64,000 nt of DNA from Actinoplanes xinjiangensis (GCF_003148685.1 NZ_QGGR01000008.1:1-64000), one strand, 5' to 3'; positions 48,869-57,244 are shown, numbered from the stretch's first letter. The notes: a model not told the origin generated them from the sequence alone. Program-made: numbers and translations.

Positions 48869-50248
48869 TTCGGCGTTGTCGGTGAGTCGCCGCCGGTCCT
48901 GGGGGTGGTGGTGGGTGATCAGGGCCTGCCATACCTGGTCGGGAAGGGCTGCGGTCCGGCGGATGGTGCGGGCGGTCTGGTGCAGGTAGTCGGCGGTGAG
49001 GAAACCCGCGATCCGGCCCATCTCCGCCGGTACCGGGATCAGGCAGGACGCCGCGCCCTGCACCGGCATGGTGGCGTAGCTGATCGCCTTGGCGAACCAG
49101 TCCGGCGCGGCGGTGGCTCGCTGAGCGGGAGTCAGGTAGGCGGGTGCGGCCGCGGTCAGGTAGGCGACGGTGAGGGGTTCCTGTGCGCCGACCCGGCGCG
49201 CGTCCAGGGCCGCGGTGATGACCGCTTGACCGTAGCAATCCCTGGCCGGGCCATGTCGCCAGCGACGGATCAACTCCGGGCCCGCTGCCAGGACCTGCGT
49301 GACACCCGGGTCAGCATGCTCGAGCGCGATCTGGATCCGTCGATCGCCGACCAACTGCCCGGCACGGCGCCGCTCTTCTGTACTGAACACGCCTGGCACG
49401 TCGATGATCCGGGACAGCTTCAGAATCTCCCGGTCTTCGGCATGCGAGTCGTCTTCCCCGGACACCCGTGGCGCGGATCGGATGGTCACCTCGTCCGGCC
49501 ACAGCGTTGCCAGCACCACCACGCCGGCGGCGAGTAGGTCTCGCATCAGTCCGGCGGGTAGTCCACCGGGCTGATCAAGGTAGCGCTGCAGCTCGTCCAG
49601 CCATATCACCGTCCGTGGCGCCGGGGCCTGCGCGAATGCGCGTACACCAGCGGCATCGGCGGGGTGCAGCAGCCACCATTCCGGCAGCACCGCGCGGGCC
49701 GTCTCAAACAACGCCCGGGTCTTGCCCACCGACGATCCACCGCTGAGCAATACCATTCCACCCGTGCCGGCGGCTGCGGTGATCGCGGTGCGTAGTTCGG
49801 CGTCGAAGTCGCGGGGCACGTACGGCGGCAGATCATCGGCATCCGGCTCCACCTGGATGCTGGCGTGCACCCCCAGCAGCCGCGGATCGGTCTCCCGGAC
49901 CCGGCGTGCGTCGGCGGGCCGACGCAGGTGCCGCGTTCTCACCCGTTCCCACGCCGCCAGCCACGGATCCTGATCAGGTCCGTGGACGCCGCACACCGTC
50001 AGGAACGTGATCACCGTGTCCGGCCCCGGCACCGACTCCGCCTTACTCACCAGGGAGTTGAGGGTGGCCTTGGACAGCGCAGGCCGCCGTCCCTCACGGG
50101 GTGGCAGCTTTTGCGCAGCTTTGATCAACTCGGTGTAGGAGCGGATTCCGCGCAGCTCGTCGAACGCTGCCGCGAGCTCCGGCAGCGTGTGAACCGTTGT
50201 CGGATCGAGGCTGTGGCTGCTGTTCGGTGGCTGTTCGGCGAACACCAT
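47930..50248 (-). CDS. HTH-STAND ATPase with about ten 28-residue helical repeats
   Basis: A 772-residue cytosolic protein. Residues about 20-105 form a helix-turn-helix found in actinobacterial conflict and signalling proteins (SYTELIKAAQKLPP, LSKATLNSLVSKAES). The P-loop ATPase follows: Walker A GGSSVGKT at 170-177, Walker B TVIWLDEL at 213-220. From about residue 460 to the end there are about ten repeats of 28 residues with consensus ADAGDxxAAxRLADLLVxxGRxEELRQR, a helical hairpin like TPR or Sel1 units. Such NTPase-repeat proteins act as signal sensors; an antiviral role has been proposed for similar ones. The repeats are recent: adjacent copies differ little at DNA level. No nuclease or toxin domain is attached, so the effector is not visible. 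Confidence 0.8.
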   Translation of the reverse strand: MVFAEQPPNSSHSLDPTTVHTLPELAAAFDELRGIRSYTELIKAAQKLPPREGRRPALSKATLNSLVSKAESVPGPDTVITFLTVCGVHGPDQDPWLAAWERVRTRHLRRPADARRVRETDPRLLGVHASIQVEPDADDLPPYVPRDFDAELRTAITAAAGTGGMVLLSGGSSVGKTRALFETARAVLPEWWLLHPADAAGVRAFAQAPAPRTVIWLDELQRYLDQPGGLPAGLMRDLLAAGVVVLATLWPDEVTIRSAPRVSGEDDSHAEDREILKLSRIIDVPGVFSTEERRRAGQLVGDRRIQIALEHADPGVTQVLAAGPELIRRWRHGPARDCYGQAVITAALDARRVGAQEPLTVAYLTAAAPAYLTPAQRATAAPDWFAKAISYATMPVQGAASCLIPVPAEMGRIAGFLTADYLHQTARTIRRTAALPDQVWQALITHHHPQDRRRLTDNAERRGQLEHTITLYRRSAGDGDTLAAAQLAHLLVEQGRVEDLRQRAHDGDEYAATRLATFLTEQDRTEQLRQWTDDEMAVDLLVEQGQIEEAITLLRQRVGAGDTSASLRLAGLLAAHGRVEELRQRADAGDVFAAMRLADLLVDRGRLEELRQRADAGDHNAAIRLADLLVDRGREEELRQRADASDGLAAIRLADLLVEHGREEELRQRIDAGDTFATGRLADLLAAQDREDELRKLADTGDVPAAGRLARWLAEHGREEELRQRSDAGDVSAAVQLVDLLSGQNRIDDLEGEVRAGTFNAAARLAQIRRLA

Positions 50249-50364
50249 CCGTCCAACCTAGACCGTGCAGCCCACCGCGATACCTGACCAGCCGTCCACC
50301 GACACTGGCTCCCGCTATCCGGTTCGGCTTGGTTCACAGGCGTCGATGAACACCTTGACCTGCT

Positions 50365-50419
50365 GCTTCAGTGGATCCGTACGAGGGGCCCGGCCGGCCA
50401 CCCCGCCCTCCACTGAAGC
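50365..50419 (+). promoter_or_regulatory. Stem-loop leader before a 34-residue peptide gene
   Basis: An 11-base perfect stem, GCTTCAGTGGA (50365-50375) and TCCACTGAAGC (50409-50419), encloses 33 bases. Just upstream, TTGACC at 50355-50360 resembles a -35 with TACGAG as a -10. The ribosome binding site GCGGGAG follows the stem. The RNA could fold so as to control access to that site. Confidence 0.5.
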
Positions 50420-50430
50420 GGGAGCACCCC

Positions 50431-50535
50431 ATGATCGACTGGACCACCGTCGCGCAGACCATCGGCGACCTGCTCGAGTTCGCCGCCGCCACCATCACCC
50501 TGATCGCCGTCCTCGCCCAGGAAGACGAGCGGTGA
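50431..50535 (+). CDS. Small hydrophobic 34-residue peptide
   Basis: A short reading frame with a good ribosome site (GGGAG, seven bases away). It starts MIDWTTVAQTIGDLLEFAAA, continues TITLIAVLAQ and ends EDER: one membrane-spanning helix with an acidic C-terminal tail. It is enclosed by a leader stem-loop and a strong hairpin terminator, a tidy unit. Small hydrophobic peptides of this size include type I toxins and membrane regulators; the function is unknown. It is divergent from the STAND ATPase gene, 182 bases away, so the two might share control. Confidence 0.55.
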   Translation: MIDWTTVAQTIGDLLEFAAATITLIAVLAQEDER

Positions 50536-50542
50536 CGATGAG

Positions 50543-50568
50543 GGGCCGGGCCCACAGGCCCGGCCCTT
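50543..50568 (+). terminator. Hairpin terminator after the 34-residue peptide gene
   Basis: A perfect 10-base stem, GGGCCGGGCC and GGCCCGGCCC, with the loop CACA, eight bases after the stop at 50535. A short TT follows. It isolates the peptide gene from cutA. Confidence 0.8.
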
Positions 50569-50695
50569 CGTCGGCCCGGATCCTCACCCGCCCCGCAAGG
50601 ATCAGGTCTGTCGGGGGGAATCATGGGTTTCGTCGGCGGCGACGTCACTACCGTGAATCCCGGCGGCAGTGTCTGCTGGAGGAAGGAACGTCCTG

Positions 50696-51019
50696 ATGGC
50701 GACTGATCATGTATTGGTCCTGACCACGGCCCCGTCCGAGGAGGAAGGCCGTCGGCTCGCTCGCGAGCTGGTCGACGCGCGGCTCGCTGCATGCGTACAG
50801 ATGAGCTCTCAGATTCGGTCGGTCTACCGGTGGAAGGGTGAGGTCTACGACGAGCCGGAATGGCAGCTGTGGATCAAGACCGCCTCCGACAAGGTCGAAG
50901 ATCTCATGGCGTGGCTTCCCGAGCATCACAGCTACGAGGTCCCCGAACTGATCGTCCTGCCCATCACCGGCGGGTGGAGCCCCTACCTCGACTGGATCAC
51001 TGCGGAAACCCGAGCCTGA
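50696..51019 (+). CDS. cutA: CutA1-like divalent cation tolerance protein
   Basis: A 107-residue trimeric PII-like protein of the CutA family. Typical features are TAPSEEEGRRLARELVDARLAACVQ, the SVYRWKGEV strand and the WLPEHHSYEVPELIVLPI segment. It is associated with copper tolerance in bacteria but its biochemical role is unclear. ATG 50696 follows GGAGGAAGG; a longer start at 50669 would lack one. A 27-residue frame starting at 50623 (behind GGGGGGA) overlaps the start and could affect its translation. No operon partner is seen. Confidence 0.9.
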   Translation: MATDHVLVLTTAPSEEEGRRLARELVDARLAACVQMSSQIRSVYRWKGEVYDEPEWQLWIKTASDKVEDLMAWLPEHHSYEVPELIVLPITGGWSPYLDWITAETRA

Positions 51020-51341
51020 GCCTTCTCGCTCTGCGTCGCCGATGCCATGGAGGGCCGACTGCCCCGCCCGCGCCGGGGGCCGTACTACCGGCAAAGACCT
51101 GGCTGATGGCCCCACCGGGACTTTTCTCTGCGGTCCGCGCCTGATCACCGTGTGTGGCCATGAATTCGAGGGTGAGGACCCCGGGCCCTGGCGTTCAGCC
51201 TGTTCACCAGCGCACCAGCCATTGAGGCGAGACTTCCCTCCTCATGCCCGACCAGGCCTGAAAAGTGTTCACTCGCGCGCGGTGAACACCGTCCGAGGGG
51301 CGTCTTCTGGTGTCACCGCCAGGAACTCACCGGAGGACGCC

Positions 51342-51446
51342 ATGTACAACATGCTCACTACCCGTAGCTGTCAGTTCGGATCCAGGAAGTTGCCCGGATC
51401 GGACGACGCCGCACCGATCGTCGATCGAGCGGCGGCACGCGGATGA
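51342..51446 (+). CDS. Possible 34-residue protein
   Basis: A frame starting at ATG 51342 with a good ribosome site (GGAGG, five bases away). The translation starts MYNMLTTRSCQFGSRKLPGS and is not recognised. It ends in ATGA with a second tiny frame, the pattern of coupled translation, which favours a real pair. Confidence 0.35.
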   Translation: MYNMLTTRSCQFGSRKLPGSDDAAPIVDRAAARG

Positions 51447-51562
51447 CCATCGGGGCCTGCAGCCCTCTCGCCGGCCGGCCTCGTCGCCTCGGATGCGGCC
51501 CGCACCGGGGGCACCGCCTGGCCCAGGCCCGGCTGGACCATGCCGGGCTGATCGCGGACTAG
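51443..51562 (+). CDS. Possible 39-residue protein, coupled to the preceding one
   Basis: Starts at ATG 51443 within the ATGA overlap and ends at TAG 51560-51562. The last residues HRLAQARLDHAGLIAD look protein-like, with a His/Cys-containing middle part. No family is recognised. It may be a fragment of a degraded gene. Confidence 0.3.
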   Translation: MTIGACSPLAGRPRRLGCGPHRGHRLAQARLDHAGLIAD

Positions 51563-51736
51563 CGCTGTAGTCCCCCACGGGCATTGCACCAACCCCAGCC
51601 CTGCCCAGGCGCACCCGAACCACGCCTACCGAGGGGAGGCAACACCCTAAATACATAAATGTCTGTCTATCTAGCTTGGACCGGAAGGTCACCCGCAGTT
51701 CGCCGGACCCATCCGCCACCAGAAAGGAAGCTTCAC

Positions 51737-52453
51737 ATGCGCAGCTCAGCCCGACTCCTCCTCGCCACCGCAATCACCCTCGGCGGTCTACTCGCACCCG
51801 CCTCCGCAGTAGCGGCACCGCCCGTCATCGGCGGTGCACGAGCCAGCCAGGACTACCCGTTCATGGTCTATGCATCCGGCTGCACCGGCACGCTGATCAA
51901 AGCGAACTGGGTTGTGACCGCCGAGCACTGCCGCACACCTCGTACGGTCCGCGTGGGCAGCATCGACCGAGCCACCGGCGGCACCGTCGTCGCGGTTCGC
52001 CGTGAGGTCGTCCACCCCCGCATCGACGTCAAACTCCTGGAACTCGCCACCCCGGTGCCCTATGTCCCCGCACCGATCCCGACCACATCCGGTGCTGTCG
52101 GCACCGTGACCCGCATCATCGGCTGGGGCCAGACCTGTCCCACCCGAGGCTGTGGATCGCTCCCTCGCATCGCCAACGAACTCGACACCTCGATCCTCGC
52201 GGACGACCACTGCCTCGACATCGACGCCGCCCGTGAGATCTGCACCGCCAACCCCCGCAACACCACCGGCGCCTGCTACGGCGACTCCGGAGGACCCCAG
52301 GTACGCCTGATCGACGGCCGCTGGGCACTGATCGGCGTGACCAGCCGGGCCGGCAACAACAGCCCCGTCTGCGCGACAGGCCCGTCCATCTACGGTGACC
52401 TGCCATCCATCCGCCCCTGGGTGAACACCCAGACCGGCGGCCTGCCAGCCTGA
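51737..52453 (+). CDS. Secreted trypsin-like serine protease
   Basis: A 238-residue S1A protease. The Sec signal (ARLLLATAITLGGLLAPASAVA) is followed by the mature N-terminus IGGARASQDYPF, with Ile31 as the trypsin-like activation end. Triad: His64 in TAEHC, Asp97 in IDVKLLELA and Ser184 in GDSGGP. Several Cys pairs indicate disulfides. Asp before GDSGGP-type pocket residues suggest trypsin-like or related specificity, which I do not claim. ATG 51737 follows GAAAGGA; the frame is open further upstream. There is an AT-rich promoter patch about 70 bases before it and a strong terminator after it, so it is a single-gene unit. Confidence 0.92.
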   Translation: MRSSARLLLATAITLGGLLAPASAVAAPPVIGGARASQDYPFMVYASGCTGTLIKANWVVTAEHCRTPRTVRVGSIDRATGGTVVAVRREVVHPRIDVKLLELATPVPYVPAPIPTTSGAVGTVTRIIGWGQTCPTRGCGSLPRIANELDTSILADDHCLDIDAAREICTANPRNTTGACYGDSGGPQVRLIDGRWALIGVTSRAGNNSPVCATGPSIYGDLPSIRPWVNTQTGGLPA

Positions 52454-52464
52454 TTCACAGGCGC

Positions 52465-52503
52465 CCGGCGCGGGTTGATCAGAACCTGATCAGCCCGCGC
52501 CGG
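52465..52503 (+). terminator. Strong 18-bp hairpin after the trypsin gene
   Basis: An 18-base stem with one G-T pair, 52465-52482 and 52486-52503, with a three-base loop AAC, begins 12 bases after the stop at 52453. It should end the trypsin transcript efficiently, though there is no T-run. Confidence 0.8.
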
Positions 52504-52663
52504 CGATGGTTCGAGGCCCCGGTCGGCCACGCTGTCGGTAGAGCCTGCCCGCAGAATCCGTCCGGTCGGGCACCAGATCGGCGCCTGGACGACCTGCCGG
52601 CATTCGCCGAACCTGGAGTCTGGAGCGTGCGGGTTCGCCGCTGAAGATCCCTACCCTGGATCC

Positions 52664-53044
52664 ATGAGCTTCCCGCGCCGGCATCTGCGGATCTTGCCGT
52701 CCCGCTTCGTCATCGACCACCACAGCGAGCGCTCGTCACCACTCGACGACTCCTGGTTCGCGGCAGTCCGCGGGCCCGAAGGACTCACCGTCATCCGAAC
52801 GATCGAGGATGGTCAGTCCGATTCGGCGGCGGAGCATTGGCTCGGGTTGTACGGGGACGATCCGCACGACCTCGATCTGCCGGGCATGCTGGCGGCCGTC
52901 GTGGCACCACTGGGCGCGGCGGCCATCCCGGTCTTCGTCGCCTCGACCTTCCATTCCGATCTGGTCCTCGTCCCCGAGAATCGCCTCGCTGAGGCTCTGG
53001 GCGTCCTCGACGCCGCCGGTCACACGGTCGATGCATCCTCGTGA
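52664..53044 (+). CDS. ACT-domain protein (CASTOR-like)
   Basis: A 126-residue protein with a tandem ACT-like layout: a first part FVIDHHSERSSPLDDSWFAAVRG and a second with IPVFVASTFHSDLVLVP, the pattern of CASTOR-type ACT proteins that bind small ligands such as amino acids. No enzyme domain is attached. A -10-like TACCCT at 52652-52657 lies seven bases before the ATG, so a leaderless transcript is likely. The gene stands alone, and converges on the chemoreceptor gene. Confidence 0.82.
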   Translation: MSFPRRHLRILPSRFVIDHHSERSSPLDDSWFAAVRGPEGLTVIRTIEDGQSDSAAEHWLGLYGDDPHDLDLPGMLAAVVAPLGAAAIPVFVASTFHSDLVLVPENRLAEALGVLDAAGHTVDASS

Positions 53045-53093
53045 CCGGGTGAGCGGAGGCCCGGTCCCGGGTGCGTCGAATTCGCCTACCGTC

Positions 53094-54677
53094 TCAAACC
53101 CGGAACCGGTCGACGATCCGGCGCAGGTCGGTCGACATCCCGGCGAGCTGGGTAGCGGCCTTGTCGGCCTCGGCGACGCCGACCGTGGTGAGCTGCACCG
53201 ACGTGGCCACGCCGGAGATCGTGTCGGCGACCCGGGTACCGGCCTGGGCGGCTTCGGTGACGTTGCGGCTCATCTCGTTCGTGGTCACGGTCTGCTCCTC
53301 CACCGCGGAGGCGATGGTGGTCTGGAACTCGTTGATCCGGCCGATGATCTCGCTGATCTCCTCGATGGCGGTGATCGCGCCGGCGGTGTCGGACTGGATC
53401 GCCGCGACCCGGGTACCGATGTCCTCGGTGGCTCGTGCGGTCTCCTGGGACAGCTCCTTGACCTCGCTGGCCACCACCGCGAAGCCCTTGCCCATCTCAC
53501 CGGCGCGGGCCGCCTCGATGGTGGCGTTGAGCGCGAGCAGGTTCGTCTGCTCGGCGATCGCGGTGATGGTCTTGATCACCTCGCCGATCTCCGCCGACGA
53601 CGCACCCAGTTTGGCCATCACCTCGCTGGTGTTCAGGGTGACCTCGACCGCCCGGTTCGCCACGTGCACGGCCTGGGTGGCGCTCTCACTGATCTCCCGG
53701 ATCGACGCGCCCATCTCCTCGGACCCGGCCGCGACGGTCTGGATGTTCAGCGACATGGTCGCCGCCGATTCGGCCACGGTCGCGGCCTGCTGGGCGCCCC
53801 GCTCGGCGTTGCCGGAACTCTGCCGGCTGGTCTCGGCGAGCGCGCTGGCCTCCCGGGCCAACGACTCGGAATGGGTGGCGAGGTCGGCGACGGTCTGGCG
53901 CAGTGAGCTGGTCGCGGCCCGTAGCGAGTCGGCCATGTGGCCGAGTTCGTCGCGCTGCCGTACGTCCGGGTCACCGGAGAGATCACCCTCGGCGACCTGA
54001 TCCAGGACCCGGCTGACCTTGCGCAGCGGCACGATGATCAGCCGCGCGACGTAGAGCGCGCTCGCTACCCCCAGGAGCAGGGCCACGCCGAGCGCGACGA
54101 TCACCAGAGTGCGGGTACGGGTCACCGCCTGGTCGAAGCCTTTGCCGGCCAGCATCGCCTGGTTGGCCGAGGAGATCTCCTCGGTCAGCAGCCCTTCGTA
54201 CACCTTGCGCAGGTCGCGATTCGCTCCCAGTGCCAGGTCGGTCGCGGCCGCGGGTGTGCTCTTGTAGAGGTCGAACTCTGACTTGACGGCCTCGAACCAG
54301 GTGTCGCTGGCCGCCTCGATCGCGTCGACCTTGGCGCCCTCACCAGCGGCGACCTCACGGGCCGCAGCGAACGACGCGTCGACCTTCTCCTGCCGGCCGA
54401 GCGCCTCGGTGGCGAATTTCTCGTCGCCTTCGAGGAGATAGCCGCGCTCGTCGTTGGCGGCGGCTTTGAGTGACAGCGCCGCGTCGTTCAGGTTGGTGAT
54501 ATAGGGCATCATCTGGCCGGCCTCGGCGTTGCGGGTGCTCGCCATGTCGTTGATCCCGGCCACGCTCAACACACCGGTCACCACCGTCCCGGCGATCGCC
54601 ACTCCGGCCACCGCGAGCACCTTGGTGGAGACCTTCCGGTCCCGGCACCACTGACCCAATCCACGAGCTGCAGTCAC
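53094..54677 (-). CDS. Methyl-accepting chemotaxis protein
   Basis: A 527-residue membrane chemoreceptor. TM1 spans about residues 19-44, a four-helix-type periplasmic/outside sensor domain follows to about 190, TM2 is about 190-213, a HAMP domain follows (LIIVPLRKVSRVLDQVAEGDLSG), and the C-terminal half is the signalling domain whose hairpin tip carries IAEQTNLLALNATIEAARAGEMGKGFAVVASEV. GTG 54677 follows GGGAGG. It converges on the ACT gene and is not near other chemotaxis genes. In motile-spore actinomycetes such as Actinoplanes, receptors of this type direct zoospores; its ligand is not known. Confidence 0.93.
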   Translation of the reverse strand: MTAARGLGQWCRDRKVSTKVLAVAGVAIAGTVVTGVLSVAGINDMASTRNAEAGQMMPYITNLNDAALSLKAAANDERGYLLEGDEKFATEALGRQEKVDASFAAAREVAAGEGAKVDAIEAASDTWFEAVKSEFDLYKSTPAAATDLALGANRDLRKVYEGLLTEEISSANQAMLAGKGFDQAVTRTRTLVIVALGVALLLGVASALYVARLIIVPLRKVSRVLDQVAEGDLSGDPDVRQRDELGHMADSLRAATSSLRQTVADLATHSESLAREASALAETSRQSSGNAERGAQQAATVAESAATMSLNIQTVAAGSEEMGASIREISESATQAVHVANRAVEVTLNTSEVMAKLGASSAEIGEVIKTITAIAEQTNLLALNATIEAARAGEMGKGFAVVASEVKELSQETARATEDIGTRVAAIQSDTAGAITAIEEISEIIGRINEFQTTIASAVEEQTVTTNEMSRNVTEAAQAGTRVADTISGVATSVQLTTVGVAEADKAATQLAGMSTDLRRIVDRFRV

Positions 54678-54788
54678 TTTCGACCTCCCGTCTGCTATTG
54701 CCTGTTCGGCACGGGAGTTGCCGCAACTGAGCCGGTTGGAGACATGTTCATCTCCGGGGGGACCCGTTGTGCCGATGTGGCGTTTCCG

Positions 54789-55697
54789 TCACGCTCGCAT
54801 CGGGGTCAGTTCCACTCGCTGGGCCAGTTCGGCGATGGCGTCGCGGTGGCCGGTTCCCAGGCCGTGGCGGGTGACGTTGAGAGCGCCGGCGGCGGCACCG
54901 GTGCGAACGGCGTCCCGGAGGTCTCCGCCCTGGGCCATCACGGAGGCAATGCCGGCGGTCATGGAGTCGCCCGCGCCGCGGTGATCCACGGCCTGTAGCG
55001 GTGGCAGGCAGACGAGAAGTGCCTCATCGTCGATCAGGGCGATACCGGGGCGCTCGGCCCGGCTGATCAGCACGGCCCCGGCGCCCTCCTCGCGTAGCCG
55101 GTGCGCCGCTTCGAGGAGCGCCTCGTCGCTGTCGTCGGTGGCGCGCCCGGCTTCGATCAACTCGTCGTGACCGACCTTCAGGAACGTGACACCGCCGGCC
55201 AGCACGGCGGTCAGATGGTCGCCGGAGAGATCGGCGACGACACTCGTGCCATGGGCGTTCAGGTCGGTGGCCAGCCGCCGGTACACGTCCGGGCGTACCA
55301 CCCGCGGTCCGGCCGCACCGCTGAGCAGGGCCACCCGGGCTCGCAGACCCTCGGCGAGCGCGTTGGTGTACAGCTCGTCGAGGTCGTGGCGGCCCAGTGG
55401 GACACCGGGATGCTCGACGACGGCTGTCCGTTGTCCATCGCGGCGGTCGTGTACGTACCATCCGCTGTCGGTCTCGCGCGTGACCGTACGCACCCGAAGG
55501 TTCTCATGTTTCAGCAGTCCCGTGATGACGGTCCCGATCTCGCCGCCGACAGCCGCACAAAGGGTGACCGACGCTCCTAGCGCGGAGCACATCCGTGCCT
55601 GCCAGATACCCTGCCCACCGGGGTGAACGTGTAGTTCCGGCGCTTCGCCCTGCTGCTCGATGGTGACGGTGAGCTGCGGGACCGGCGCGAAGACCAT
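54789..55697 (-). CDS. PfkB-family carbohydrate kinase (1-phosphofructokinase-like)
   Basis: A 302-residue kinase of the ribokinase/PfkB family. The active site DHRGAGDSMTAGI carries the catalytic Asp and anion hole, and the N-terminal substrate strand with HPGGQGIWQARMCSALGA is of the 1-phosphofructokinase/tagatose-6-phosphate kinase type. It should phosphorylate a sugar phosphate or sugar; the exact substrate is unknown. ATG 55697 follows GAGGG; a GTG at 55721 is the alternative. No PTS or sugar genes are next to it. Confidence 0.85.
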   Translation of the reverse strand: MVFAPVPQLTVTIEQQGEAPELHVHPGGQGIWQARMCSALGASVTLCAAVGGEIGTVITGLLKHENLRVRTVTRETDSGWYVHDRRDGQRTAVVEHPGVPLGRHDLDELYTNALAEGLRARVALLSGAAGPRVVRPDVYRRLATDLNAHGTSVVADLSGDHLTAVLAGGVTFLKVGHDELIEAGRATDDSDEALLEAAHRLREEGAGAVLISRAERPGIALIDDEALLVCLPPLQAVDHRGAGDSMTAGIASVMAQGGDLRDAVRTGAAAGALNVTRHGLGTGHRDAIAELAQRVELTPMRA

Positions 55698-55825
55698 GAT
55701 GGTGCCCTCGTCATCCACCACCGGCCAGTACCCGGCCCCCGCCTGCTCAACATGACGCTCCGGTGAACATCACCCGGCTGACGCCCTCAGGCTCGGCCCG
55801 ACCGGGCGGGCTTGACGCCAATGGA

Positions 55826-56881
55826 TCACCGCGGGTGGTACGCCCTGGGTAGGCGCATGCCGCGCGCGGCCATGATGTCGCGGACCCGGTCGGGATAGTT
55901 GGTGATGATGCCGTCGACACCCAGGTCCATCAGCGCCTCCACGGTGGCCGGGTCGTCGCACGTCCACGGGACGACCCGCAGGCCGCGTGCGTGCGCCGCG
56001 GCGATCATGGCCCGGTCCGGGTAGAACCGGAAACCCTCGTCGCCGACCTTTCCGTTCTGCGGGAAGCCGTAGACCGGCGACAACGTCCGTACGCCCCGGA
56101 CGGTGGCAGCCGCGCGGACGACGTCGCCGTCGTAGTCGTCCACGTCGATACCGCCCAGCCACGGTGACGCCCCGGGTCTGCCGATCTGAAGGAAGTCGTG
56201 GTTGGTCAGCGCCACCAGCGGCAGGCGCGGCGCGAGACGGTGCATGGCGGCGAGCGCGCCCCAGTCGAAGGACTGGACGGTGACCTGGCGCTCCAGGCCG
56301 GACTCGCGGATCTCCTCGAAGACCCGCCGGACGAACAACGCCCGGGGCGCGGTCTGCTCGGGTGCGCCCGCCTCGACCTTGGTCTCGATGTTGAGCATCA
56401 CCCGGTCGGCGCGGTAGCGCTTGACCAGGTCGAAGACCTCACGGAGTTCGACCATCCGGAAGCCTTTGATCTGCTCCTGATCGGGGAATCCGGGCAGCTG
56501 CTGGTAGCCGCAGTCCATGGTCTTGATCTGCGCGAGTGTGAGGTCCTTGAGGTACCTGCCCACGTACGGGTACAGCGGGTCGCCCGGCGTCACCGGCCCG
56601 GTGTCGCGGCATTTCTGCGCGCTGACCTGACGATCGTGGTTGACGACCACCTTCAGGTCCCGCGTCACATGGGTGTCCAGTTCGAGTGTGCTGACCCCGA
56701 GGCGCATCGCTTTGCCGAACGCCTCGGGCGACTCCTCGGTCGTCATCCCGATACCGCCGCGATGGGCCTGAAGGTCGAAGGAGGTCCTCCACGGCCGGGC
56801 ATCACCCGCGTGGGCGATCCCCGGCACCGCCGTCACGGCCAGAACGACCAGAGTGGTCACCATCTTGCGGCGTACGGTCAT
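55826..56881 (-). CDS. Exported glycerophosphodiester phosphodiesterase
   Basis: A 351-residue secreted enzyme that splits glycerophosphodiesters. The Sec signal (MVTTLVVLAVTAVPGIAHA) begins after MTVRRK. The active site shows His40/Arg41 (AHRGG), Glu67 and Asp69 (TLELDTHVT), and His82 (NHDR); metal-binding Glu residues also appear in NIETKVE. ATG 56881 follows GGAGGCT; a longer version to 57007 is unlikely. Together with the metallophosphatase and PHP proteins downstream it suggests handling of extracellular phosphate esters. Confidence 0.92.
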   Translation of the reverse strand: MTVRRKMVTTLVVLAVTAVPGIAHAGDARPWRTSFDLQAHRGGIGMTTEESPEAFGKAMRLGVSTLELDTHVTRDLKVVVNHDRQVSAQKCRDTGPVTPGDPLYPYVGRYLKDLTLAQIKTMDCGYQQLPGFPDQEQIKGFRMVELREVFDLVKRYRADRVMLNIETKVEAGAPEQTAPRALFVRRVFEEIRESGLERQVTVQSFDWGALAAMHRLAPRLPLVALTNHDFLQIGRPGASPWLGGIDVDDYDGDVVRAAATVRGVRTLSPVYGFPQNGKVGDEGFRFYPDRAMIAAAHARGLRVVPWTCDDPATVEALMDLGVDGIITNYPDRVRDIMAARGMRLPRAYHPR

Positions 56882-57037
56882 CGCAGCCTCCATCGCAGGG
56901 CGTCGATATCGCCACTCACGGTAGGCGGTGTACCCGGCGCCGACATGAGTCGGTGATGAACAATCGGCCACGCCCGCCGGGTGCCGGTACGGCCGATGCG
57001 TCACCACGGGCGGCAGGTCGGCCCGTCCGCGCCCCGC

Positions 57038-57244
57038 CTAGGGCAACGGGCCCGCTGACCGGAGAGCGGGCGGATCGAGGATCTGCTTGAGTTCGGCCGC
57101 GAAATGCTGGGTGGAATGCAGGGTCGCCGCCGCGGCGTCGTGGCGTTCTCCTGGCCGGCTCGGACGGGGCGAGGTGAGGTTGCGACGCAATGACTGCAAT
57201 TGCGCGAGGTGACTGTCCAGCAGTTCCAGTACGTCAGCGTGCAT
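57038..57244 (-). CDS. Possible small helical protein
   Basis: A candidate 68-residue protein starting at ATG 57244, following AAGG. The translation begins MHADVLELLDSHLAQLQSLR and ends with a mixed helical part. Amphipathic helices are visible; no family is recognised. An in-frame longer start exists at 57298. The gap to GDPD is about 150 bases. Confidence 0.4.
   Translation of the reverse strand: MHADVLELLDSHLAQLQSLRRNLTSPRPSRPGERHDAAAATLHSTQHFAAELKQILDPPALRSAGPLP

Larger units (their letters stand above)
51020..51736. other. 717-base region with two possible tiny genes and an AT-rich promoter patch
   Basis: The stretch between cutA and the trypsin gene has no gene of normal length. Two overlapping short frames are listed separately. 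An AT-rich patch (51649-51675, TAAATACATAAATG) probably contains the promoter of the secreted trypsin gene. The rest shows no structure that I can assign. Confidence 0.45.
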
